From Ceratorhiza oryzae-sativae (taxonomy: Eukaryota > Basidiomycota > Agaricomycetes > Cantharellales > Ceratobasidiaceae), in the NCBI GenBank assembly GCA_030998015.1, contig JARWMV010000233.1, forward strand, positions 1,302,001-1,366,000: DNA of 64,000 nt. The letters are read 5' to 3'. This document shows, piece after piece, positions 19,903 through 29,945 of this stretch. A program made the position numbers and the translations under genes. The notes beneath the pieces were generated by a model. That model saw only the letters and a list, made by a program, of their open reading frames with translations, was not told the DNA's origin and did not search any database. How positions within the stretch are numbered: position 1 is the stretch's first letter; every line of letters starts with the position of its first letter.

Positions 19903-20205
19903 GTGGAGGTGCTTACTCATGGGGGAAGAGTGGTCAAGCCACAAGACAGACATAGTAAACAAAGGAAAAAAATGATGGTTAGCCACAAGATCTTGATTGT
20001 GGCTTATGACAATGACCTTGATATAAACATATTGAAAATGTGCATTTTGCCCAATTCTTCAGTGATTGGGATAGGATATTCACAAAATCAAGCTGGACAG
20101 ATTGTAGTAAATGGTCAAAACATCCATGTTGTGCATTCAAAAAATTTGGATGTTTGCAGCATACAGAGTGGCATAACATGGTGCTTTGCAGTCAAAGAAG
20201 AGTGA
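19903..20205 (+). other. Small open frame of unknown nature (100 codons)
   Basis: An uninterrupted 100-codon frame in CpG-poor repeat sequence. I recognise no motif and see no splice or promoter context. Probably a remnant of a mobile element; low support as a gene. Confidence 0.15.
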
Positions 20206-20454
20206 TCTTGTCATGAGCAAGTCACACATACATATTAGTATGTCTATGATCTGCTGGGGCTCACAGTGCCTCAGAGTTACAACCTCTTTGCAGTGCATGA
20301 ATTCTATCTTTGTGAGACAGAAGCATCCCATTTTGAGGATTGGCTCAAAATAAGAACCAGCTATGCAAGTATGCACCCAAATGTGACATACATAGTTGCC
20401 ATTGGTTCTGAGGCTTCATAGGGGAAAGCAGATCACACCAAACTCCACTGCATG

Positions 20455-20834
20455 TGTCAACAACAACAAGTCAGGCAACAAGGAAAATAGTAAGAAAGAA
20501 AGAAAGAACTTGTATTCAACAAGAGGTCAAGTTCTTGAGGAGTCCTCTGTGAACTTGACCTGGTTTATATACATGGTACAAGCCACATCATAACAAACAA
20601 GTCCATACAGTGAGTCATGACTGATAAGAGATAGAAGCAGTAGAAGTGACTGTGGAGCTGCAGAATTTCACATCGGAGTTGAAATACATCTCGGTTATTG
20701 GTCTGGAACATCCCCTGAATCACATGACACAGGTATACCATAAAAGGCAGGTAAGTTTTGAAGATGGTCTCATAAAATGTAATAAATTGAGAAAATATTG
20801 TAGAGTGGATATATGCATGTCAGTTTGTGTGACA
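20455..20834 (-). repeat. Solo LTR of family B, 5-bp target duplication GCATG
   Basis: In plus reading TGTCAACAACAACAAG ... GTTTGTGTGACA, flanked by GCATG at 20450-20454 and 20835-20839. Transcriptional sense is minus, as in chromovirus B. It keeps the self-primer sequence complement AGGTCAAGTTCTT. Confidence 0.93.
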
Positions 20835-23637
20835 GCATGTATCCAAGTTTTGGCACCACAAGAGTGAATTAAATTGCATAGATGGGCCTAAAATGAGGTC
20901 ACCCACCTGCTCTAAAAAAAATGTTACATCCCAGGTTTAAGGAGCATCTGCCCAAATTGTACATGGTAATTCCATATCTTGATCCAAAGCCCAGGGCCAC
21001 TGCCTAAAAACATATGGGATGCTGGTGCTGGTGGTGCCATGCATGGATGTCTGTATTGCCAGTGCAAGTATCAAAATGGACATATTGATCTTGCCAGATT
21101 AGTGGGTTGCTGGCAACCAAGAATCAGTCTGGGATGCAAGAAAACATATTGGTGTGGCATAATGGATAGTGGCAAAATTGCTTGGCATGATTCAACTGAC
21201 ATTATAGGGGTATTCTGTTGAATGTATGCATGAAAATTGTGCTTAAATATTTGTACAGCTTGTCGAAAAAGATATCCGATTACTAGAGATACCCAAATAA
21301 CCAAATTAGGGCGTCATTGCTAGCTCAGGATCACCTGAGACATGAAAACCGTTGGTGGCTGAGAATCTACCAAACTGAGTTGGCAAGATCTTGGCAGAGT
21401 GATGAAGGGTTTAGTCCTGGGTAGTTGAATCAATCTCATTCCAAAACAGAAGTGGAAAATCAATCTATGAGCACACACATAGGTTGCAGCCTGCAGGGAC
21501 ATGAGATGGGATACTCAGCTGCCATTCGCAAGAACAGTCATGTGCTAAAATTAGTGCGTCCTTCTTCCCTCCACAATACTTTTGTCCCATGCATACAAGA
21601 CACTACGCTGTGCAGGTATGGGCTCCATCCCTTGTCACCTATATTCCCACTTTTCCGGGATTTTTGTCCCACCCTCCACACTGTTTCTTGAGGACCAGGG
21701 TTTGCCACCTGCCCTCAAGCCCCACTCATGTGGCTGAAGGCTCAGCCAAACCCCGAAAATCTAGCTAGCATGGACTAGCTCCACAGGTCTAAGTATGCTT
21801 TCAAGCACTTGCTAGATCCGAAGTAGCATGGACTACTGGCACTATCAGCATCTGGTTAGCACTCAGAAACATACTTAGACAGCAGGGCATTATTAAGTGC
21901 TAACTAGATTTTCAGGGATTGGCTGAGGGCCCAGCCACACATCCGATAAGCAATGGACTAGGGGGTAATCAAGGGTATGTTTCTGGTGTGTAGTCATGTA
22001 AGCTTGTTCGTGTTATCTCATCGCGTTCCACCACCTCACACACACACCCCCAGCGCCTTTGGTACCTCTTGAATCCCCCACTCCACCATGTCTTGTTCAT
22101 GATGTCGATAGACCACTATTCATATTATATCTCACTACTTTACTTGGACTTGGCTTGCCATCTAACTGTGGCTGAGTACCTTGTTTTAATATATGGGTAG
22201 TAGTTACATTGAGGCAGAGGCTTATAGTACAACTACTCAAATAGGATAAGAGATACAGTCAAAAATCAAAAGAAGGGTGGGTGCTAGACTCCAGCTGTGG
22301 TTGTTTCACTGTAGCCCTAGGCTGTGTATAAACATATGAACTTGAAAGCCAAGAGCAGAGAGGGACCAGAGCAGGCTCGAACAATACCATTGTCTGAACT
22401 TCTAACCATCCCAACTAAACAGAAATGGCACAAGAGACAAGTGGGGCGCGTTGTTGAAGCACCTAGGCACCAAATATATTTGTCTCCAAGCATGATCATG
22501 ACAAGGTAATCCAATAATGACAAAAAATATAATTTTGGATATATGTGCATGATCCTGAGCATGTTGCTCATTTTTGATCAACGTATGGGAATCCTTCAAA
22601 TCACCAATCTCACTGACAACTTGTAGTAACACTGTTGCCAGAGTGTGACAACGTTGCCAGTTTTCTCTAAGCACTCAATTTCATTTGCTTTCACCACATT
22701 TTATCAATAAAAGAGACCTGCTCCATGCAATTTAGTTGGCCAAAACAGCCAGAAAATGCTCTGACATTTGACCGCATGTTGTTTGGAGAGCACAGCCAAT
22801 GATATCCAAATATGGAATATTAGCCCACTCAAGCAAACCATCCAGCTCTCCCCACGGATCAGCCTTGTCAATTTATAAGACATCCAAATGCCAAGCAAAA
22901 TCTAAGCCCTTGAAATAGATCTGTGTGGGAGGCCACGGGAACCCAGAATCCACCAAGTGATGGATGCAAATACAAATGGCCAAGTGAGCCCGGCTTTTCA
23001 GAGAATGGACAAATGTCATCAAACCACAAAGTATCAAAAATTTTCAAGTGTCAAGGTGTACTAAAATCAGCCTTTCCTTGGAGAACTCACTGTCTTATGG
23101 CAGTTGCACATACCATTTTCTTATGTATTCCATCAATCATGTTTATTCAAGAGGCTAGTCCCATCCTATGGGATCAGTCATTTTCTGAGCACCGGGCCAG
23201 CCTGGATACTTGCTCAAGGCAGTGCTTCATGATTTCTATCTTCAATGAACCCGGTTAGTGGCTGGTGATGTTGCCCCTTCATATGAGAGTGTTCTATAAT
23301 AGTTCTCTGCAATCCTTGGGCTTCGGATCCCCATAGTGTAGAAGACACTTTGTGCTCCTACATTGCAAATCTGGCTGTCGTCCTTATTGACTCCTAACTG
23401 ACCTGCACAATGATGGCTTTGTGTAGTGTGGGCCCTCCAAACCCTGATATTTTGGTTTGTCAAATTTTCTTTTCAGTGTGATTCATTGCAAGGATTTACA
23501 CTTGCAATCTACCTGTTCTGTCAGGGTATTGGAGTGTGTGCATATCCATGCTACAATGCTATAATAGCTGCTAAATAAGTTGCATTCTTTTTCAGGTTCA
23601 ACTTGCATTTTACCTGCAGTCCTTCTTGACAATAGTA
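20835..23637. other. CpG-poor repeat sequence without recognisable genes
   Basis: About 2.8 kb flanked by a solo LTR and the large palindrome. Open frames are short and show no family motif. It contains a small inverted-repeat element (21729-21939). Probably old transposon debris. Confidence 0.4.
21729..21939. mobile_element. 211-bp MITE-like inverted repeat
   Basis: TGTGGCTGAAGGCTCAGCC at the left mirrors GGCTGAGGGCCCAGCCACA at the right. Imperfect pairing continues for about 42 bp (GAAAATCTAGCTAGCA / TGCTAACTAGATTTTC) and further inside. No clear target duplication and no ORF. Confidence 0.5.
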
Positions 23638-25083
23638 CAGTGGGCCACAAATCAAATGGGACATGTGACCATCTGACAGAGAATCATCTGTAAAAGATGA
23701 AGGATAGGCAATATCAGACACATGTATTAGTAGAATATATAGCTATATGCCATATGATTTCCCTGGCAAATTTTCAGGACAACAGCTTGACTCTATGGCA
23801 AGATAATTTTTGGAGAAATTTTTGGCTGTCCCATTTGATTTGACAATTTGTACCTGCATGCTCATGCTGGGTAAAAACAGGCTAGCCTGCTCATTTCCTG
23901 GTCAATTTATCTAAAAAGAAATATGCCAGGCATCTTTTAAACACCATAAGGGTATGTTTTCAGAGTTTCAGCAAGTTGGGATGCACTATTAGAAAGTTAT
24001 AGGCTGTTGAAGATGCTAGGTTTGCATGCTCTCCCACCCCTTGTTTCACACTGATTTAGGCAGTTCATCTAATACAAATGACATTAAGACATTCAATGAT
24101 CATTTATAAGCTCTAAATGCATGAATGAAACCAGCTAAGAGGCACATACAGGAGTGGAAGTAGCTGGGATACATTTCCATGCATACACCCAATGGAATAA
24201 ACCAGTCATGCTGAGGGCAGGAGTTCAGCTGGAAGTCTAAAAGCTACATGGATTATAGTACCCCTGGGAGGGAATCTTTGATCTAAGTTTCAAGGTGACA
24301 GGGTAAAGACAAGGAAAGTTACAGACCATGCAGTACAGAAATTGGACTTTTTGATCAGATTTACAATGAGATTGGAGACAATTTGCACTGCATGGTCTGT
24401 AACTTTCCTTGTCTTTACCCTGTCACCTTGAAACTTGGATCAAAGATTCCCTCCCAGGGGTACTATAATCCATGTAGCTTTTAGACTTCCAGCTGAACTC
24501 CTGCCCTCAGCATGACTGGTTTATTCCATTGGGTGTATGCATGGAAATGTATCCCAGCTACTTCCACTCCTGTATGTGCCTCTTAGCTGGTTTCATTCAT
24601 GCATTTAGAGCTTATAAATGATCATTGAATGTCTTAATGTCATTTGTATTAGATGAACTGCCTAAATCAGTGTGAAACAAGGGGTGGGAGAGCATGCAAA
24701 CCTAGCATCTTCAACAGCCTATAACTTTCTAATAGTGCATCCCAACTTGCTGAAACTCTGAAAACATACCCTTATGGTGTTTAAAAGATGCCTGGCATAT
24801 TTCTTTTTAGATAAATTGACCAGGAAATGAGCAGGCTAGCCTGTTTTTACCCAGCATGAGCATGCAGGTACAAATTGTCAAATCAAATGGGACAGCCAAA
24901 AATTTCTCCAAAAATTATCTTGCCATAGAGTCAAGCTGTTGTCCTGAAAATTTGCCAGGGAAATCATATGGCATATAGCTATATATTCTACTAATACATG
25001 TGTCTGATATTGCCTATCCTTCATCTTTTACAGATGATTCTCTGTCAGATGGTCACATGTCCCATTTGATTTGTGGCCCACTG
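23638..25083. mobile_element. 1446-bp near-perfect palindromic element with TA flanks
   Basis: Left arm 23638-24334 and right arm 24387-25083 (697 bp each) are inverted copies. I found only one mismatch where I compared directly (TTTGATCTAAG / TTTGATCCAAG). A 52-bp spacer (24335-24386) separates them. TA flanks each end (23636-23637, 25084-25085), as for Tc1/mariner insertions, and the ends read CAGTGGGCCACAAATC. Each arm also contains its terminal motif AAATCAAATGGGAC (23649-23662) again in inverse orientation (23828-23841). There is no ORF of note and no CpG dinucleotide in the arms or spacer. A transcript across it would form a ~700-bp hairpin. Confidence 0.93.
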
Positions 25084-25129
25084 TAGGTGCTCTACTTTCA
25101 GGTAACCGGATCTCTATCTCATCAAATAG

Positions 25130-26332
25130 TTCATCTCTCACCCCGAAACGTTATCGGGTGATTCTGCACGAACTACCAAAATCACAAACATCAGTCTGGT
25201 CATCTCGGCTCTCGCTCAATATCGAACCAAGTCAAGTCTTGACATCTTGGATGGCATTTTGGTGTCGGTCGTAAGTTGAGTTTTTCTTAAGGTTTCTCGG
25301 ATCTATGAACATGCACTCTGTCTCCACACAGCTTCTGTTCATGCTAGAATACAGTGTAATGCTGGGTCTAATTATGGACCCGTGGAGAACGATGCTTTCG
25401 TTGGCAATCAAGGGGCGAAAATCCAAAAGAATCCATTTATTCTCCCAGTACGGTTTCGACCAGCTCTTGTCAACTATTTCTGGCGTTAGTACAATCACTT
25501 GGGGCATTTTCGCTTGGTTTCGAGTCAACAGATGCAACGTTGGGAGTTTTTTTGTTCTCTTTGGCTACGACATTCCCCTTTCAAGGAAGGGTCTTCAAGT
25601 TTTTGCCTTTTATTATTTGGGCTGCCAAGCGTTGGTGATACTCTTCTCGATATGGTGTAAGTGACTCTAAGTAATCCAATCTCGTTGACGAATATCTTAA
25701 ATTTCTCATATCCACTAGTCACGTTTATCATTCCAAGTTTTTTCAGACTTTGGCTCGCTCTAGGCATTATGGACGACTCGGAGATTCCCCGGGAATCTGG
25801 ACTGGGAGGCAAACAAGAACGATCCAGCCACGATTTGCAGCGAGCATCCGAGGAGCCTGAAGTCGAGGGAATCGTCGCAAACAGCGCGGTCATCCCTGAG
25901 AACCCCGATTCGGGGACCTCCGATAGAGGGACTATAGATACTGAACGCTCTGGTGAGTTTCGTTCATTCTATTATTAACGAAAGGAATAAGCTCAAGGTC
26001 CAATTTGAGGGATGGGTTCGTCACGAAGCTTTATCGAAGCCTTTAAGATAGCCAAGTCTATCCTCCATATGTTTGCTATTATAACGGAAATATTTGTCTG
26101 GGCCACTGTGGTAAGTATGATTGAGCAGACAATTCAACGCAATGGTCTGCGGGACGGGTTATCGGCATGGTCATTTGGCCAGGCGCTTGCGCTATCACTG
26201 GTTCTCTCCACTATTTCGAACGCTGTGTTCGCCTGGGGTGGTTTCCGAGACTGGCTTACCACCCAGTACAAGAGGCTTATTTATATGTTCAACCTCAGTA
26301 AACTTGCCACTCAAGATCAACCAAATTTTTAG
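25130..26332 (+). CDS. Multi-pass membrane protein gene, 5' end missing
   Basis: Three introns with good signals join four exons in frame: intron 25271-25331 (GTAAGT/CAG), 25657-25718 (GTAAGT/TAG) and 25953-26009 (GTGAGT/GAG). The stop is TAG 26330-26332. The product has hydrophobic segments around LLFMLEYSVMLGLIM, STISGVSTITWGIFAWF, FYYLGCQALVILFSIW and TFIIPSFFRLWLALGIM, and an acidic linker (PRESGLGGKQERSSHD). A last helix pair surrounds FAIITEIFVWATVVSMI and ALALSLVLSTISNAVFAW. It resembles lineage-specific basidiomycete membrane proteins of unknown function. The frame opens right after a TAG (25127-25129) that could be a splice acceptor, and no ATG lies in frame before 25270. The true first exon is thus upstream of, or destroyed by, the palindrome ending at 25083. 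Confidence 0.6.
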
Positions 26333-26509
26333 CACATAGGACAACCAGTGTAGGATAACCAGTCTGAAACTATCAAGTACTGTTCCTGGCAATCCCCATT
26401 CAGTGTGTTTGGATTTGGTGTAATTAGGGTTTATGCATCGTTGTAATACATCTTTTAATGACACCAAGAACTTGCCCCACGCTCATGAGCACACATCAGG
26501 GGATTTTGT

Positions 26510-27085
26510 ACAGGCTCGAGAAGTTAGAGCGCGTAGTAGTGTAGAGCCTTAGGATATTCTGGGAAGCCTCTGGAAGCTCCAGAGAGGCTAGAAGCTCAAT
26601 TATAGATTTCAAACAGATGAACAGCACGACTTTTGTCCAAAAGTGTCACATGTGGGAAAGTATTGTGTTTTTCTTGCTTAATTCTCATGCAAATGAGCTT
26701 ATAATTGAAGATTCAAGACCCCGGAACCGTGGCACATGGACAGATAAACTTCCGGCGATTTAAAATTTGCGCATGTAGGCATACAAGATGAGATTTATCA
26801 CTCTGAGTCAGGTGACTTAGGAGGCAGATTCTGCATGCACCAAAGCTACTTCCGGACCACCTGCTACTAACTCCCCAACCACAGCCACAGGGGTAGTGTA
26901 TGGAATTTAGTGGGTTTTCTATCGTGGAGAAACTTGTATAATAGCTAGATAAAATATTTGATATTTGATATAATGTATGTATAGATAGTTTGCGTGCGTC
27001 TTGGTGCTTCAAGCCTCTCCGGTGGTCCCAGAGGCTCCCTGGAAGGGCCTAAGGCTCTGCATCTCTACAGGCTCTAATAGCCTCT
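26510..27085. mobile_element. Degenerate inverted-repeat element (~575 bp)
   Basis: GTAGAGCCTTAGG and GCCTCTGGAAGCTCCAGAGA near 26540-26590 mirror CCTAAGGCTCTGCATCTCTAC and GAGGCTCCCTGGAAGG near 27025-27070. The outermost homology is AGGCTCGAGAAGTTAGAGC / GCTCTAATAGCCTCTC. No ORF. Boundaries and target duplication are unclear. Confidence 0.45.
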
Positions 27086-27904
27086 CAAGGCCATCCAAAA
27101 CGTCCTGATGTATTATGTGATCCCCATGCTAGTAGGAAGGCCAAACAGTGTACGGGTCCATCCGAAAAACCTTCTTGTGACCTCCGACGACTGGGAGTCA
27201 CAACCTAAGGCAAGCCCCCCTTCGACACCCTCTACGATCGAAACAGGATATATGAACACGCGCGTGGTGCAGTTCGGAAACACACTGATCGATTCAATCA
27301 TAACCTAGTCGAAAATTTCTGAAGTAATAACAGTAGAAGGTTTGAGACGCATAAGAATTATTCGATCGTGCGTGCTTCGGCCAAAATGCGATTTGCTTGC
27401 CGCAATCCCGTTCTAACTCACTTGTACGAACGGCATTGGATTGAAGTAGCACGTGCTACCAGCACCCACTGTTTGGTCATAACAAGTGATCTACCTAGAC
27501 AAATTGACTTTGCGCAAGCGGAGCAGACACGTTGCGTCACGGTGAAAACGGGGGCCCTCGAATCGAGCGTCGTATATCGAGATACTCTTCAATCAAGGCC
27601 ACAGCCCCGGCTCGGCGTGGTACTTGAGGCCGGCAGGATATCGATTTTGGCATCAAAATGATGCGCATATATATTGCAATAGCTGAATACCGGTCGGCGC
27701 TCTCGGCGTCGGGATTTTAGACACCCGGTTTTGAGACACCATTACAACAGGTAACGCTCATCCGAGCCAGATCGGGAGTTAACATATTCCGATCCAGACG
27801 CGAAATCAAGTCGACAGGACGGGTAAGACGCTACTTGAAGCATCGATCTGAAATACTCACCCTGCAGTAAATATGATATCTTTTGATATGGTACCATTAG
27901 TAAG
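27086..27904. other. Intergenic, no feature seen
   Basis: CpG-normal sequence upstream of the tRNA gene. Short open frames only, without splice or motif support. Confidence 0.4.
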
Positions 27905-27986
27905 ACGTCGATGGTGAAGTGGTTATCATGCTTGCCTTCCATTACCGAGGTAGCAAGCGGCACGGGTTCGATTCCCGTTCGACGTA
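27905..27986 (+). tRNA. tRNA-Gly(UCC) with a 10-nt intron
   Basis: A full cloverleaf: acceptor ACGTCGA/TCGACGT with discriminator A; D stem GTGA/TCAT with loop AGTGGTTA; anticodon stem CTTGC/GCAAG; T arm ACGGG-TTCGATT-CCCGT. The anticodon loop is CT-TCC-A, then the intron TTACCGAGGT at the canonical 37/38 position, then A. A TTTT terminator follows at about 27990. It decodes GGA and GGG. Confidence 0.92.
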
Positions 27987-28243
27987 TTATTTTGAATCCG
28001 AAATTTTGGTACTGTCAAGCGACCAATATGCGTTTGGGCACCAAGTTCCCCTCTCAAAGTCGAGCAACCGGTTTACGAGCCAGGAAACCTTGCAAGGATT
28101 GTCATGGGTTGGTCTTGACGAAAGAGCGCTGACGAAAATCACGTGGGTCGATCGATCCCTGATCGGTGCCCTCGGAGATTAGATTCATTTGAGACTTTTC
28201 TTCTCGGCCTGCTCGACTCATACCCCTACCTCTGTCCACCGCC

Positions 28244-29531
28244 ATGTCGCCCATCCCGTCTTCTGGCAAGCGCAAAGAGTCTGGCACGGCTCGCGTCCTC
28301 GGCTCTGGAGCGTCAGGCAAGTCGGACGTCACCCGCAAACCACTCGTTTCACTCATTTCGGGCTATAGGCGTTGCAGAATTATTGATCTTTCATCCGGTC
28401 GACACGATTGCGAAGCGGTTGATGAGCAACAAGGCCAAGGTACGTCTGGTTAGCTCGTGTTATAGCCAATCAATGCTCATATGAATCCCCCAGGTTAATT
28501 TTTCGACCCTTTCACCCATCATCTTCCGAGAGTATTCGAGTGCCCCGCTGGGGCGCAAGATGTTGAGCTTGTTCCCTGGCCTTGGTTATGCTGCTGGATA
28601 CAAGGTACGCTCCATCGAGGGCGCTGAATATCACGGGGAGTGACTCCGCGGCTGGTAGATCTCGCAACGGATATACAAATTCGGCGGTCAACCGTACTTT
28701 AATGATCTCATCTCCTCGCGATATAAGGATAACTTTACTTCGGCATTTGGGGAGAAAAACGGAAAGATGATAATGCACGCTTGTGCTGGCAGGTGCGTCT
28801 CCCCCTCGCTTTTAACGTCTCTGCCCGTGTATCTAATATTCGTACAGCCTGACGGGTATCGGCGAGGTCGTTCTCCTCCCTCTTGACGTACTCAAAATCA
28901 AACGACAAGTCAACCCCGAGGCGTTCCGAGGCCGAGGTATTCTGAAGATTGTGGCGGATGAGGGATTTGCGCTTTATCGCGGCTGGGGGTGGACCATGGC
29001 ACGAAATGCGCCCGGTAGTTTTGCGGTGCGAATTTCCCCATTGATCCCGTTTTGGCGTGATGCTGATATTTTGCTGCGAGTGTAGCTCTTTGGTGCTTCG
29101 TCATTCACAAAATCCAAGATTCTACAAATCGAGGATTACTCCAAGGCGACTTGGAGCCAAAATTTCATCGCATCGATTGCGGGCGCCGTCGCGAGTATCA
29201 CTGTGGCTGCCCCTCTTGACGTTGTCAAGACTCGCATTCAAAACGCCAACTTTGAGTCCAAGGTAACATAATATATGGATTCGTGTAAGATTATGCGCCT
29301 GATGAAATCTTGATCAAACAGGACGGAGGCCTGATTGTTGTTCGCGACTTGCTCAAGAACGAAGGACCAACTGCGTTCTTTAAAGGTCTCACGCCAAAGG
29401 TTTGTGCCTTTTAACGCACCCGCGCGGCTGTTACTTAAATTCCTTCGCAGATCATAGTTGTTGGGCCTAAGCTCATCTTTAGCTATACTCTTGCCCAATC
29501 CCTCATTCCCTTCTTCGCCAACTATGTCTGA
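28244..29531 (+). CDS. GGC1: Mitochondrial GTP/GDP carrier
   Basis: Eight exons give a 300-residue protein, the usual length of yeast Ggc1. Introns: 28317-28368 (GC-AG, donor GCAAGT), 28440-28493, 28605-28658, 28793-28847, 29026-29085, 29263-29321, 29400-29450. All junctions keep frame. The three mitochondrial-carrier repeats are visible through HPVDTIAKR, LPLDVLKIKR and APLDVVKTR. Family-specific stretches include FPGLGYAAGYK, RGWGWTMARNAPGSFALFG, ATWSQNFI and FFKGLTPK. It exchanges GTP for GDP across the inner mitochondrial membrane and matters for mitochondrial GTP supply and iron homeostasis. The start ATG is the first in frame after a pyrimidine-rich leader. No indels are seen; this is the best-preserved housekeeping gene in the window. 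Confidence 0.96.
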
Positions 29532-29945
29532 AAGAATGAATCTAGACTTTTCTGAATTGGTAGACCGATATTTCTTGCTATCTACGTTATTTCTACTGAA
29601 CCACCACTCTGCCCTCTCCCCGCTCAATTCTCTGTATTGGAAAATTTCAGCGGGTTTGTGATACCAATTGAATAAATCCCATAACCGGGCACTTCTGGCT
29701 CCATGGGCTATCTTCTGCGCATAATGTGAATCAAATGTATTCTCTTTTTGGAAGCTGGCTCTATCCCTGAAAGTATGAAGGTTGCGCCTTGTGGTTGAGT
29801 GGCTACATCCAAGTTGCTTAAGCCTGGAAACTGCACTGCGCCGCTGTCGTCATTTACCATGCTTCATAGTAGTCTTGCGCATACTTGAATGCGTTTCTCG
29901 GGTTCGTGTGCATAGTATAGCCATCTCCCGAGCGTCCTCTATGCA

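Noticed and set aside
23638..25083. Palindrome as an assembly fold-back artefact
   Set aside because: Ends coincide with TA dinucleotides on both sides, a spacer is present and at least one arm mismatch exists, all expected of a real element. Still worth checking with long reads.
28143..28484. Alternative plus-strand frames at the start of GGC1
   Set aside because: They read through introns; the spliced frame from ATG 28244 gives a full-length carrier.
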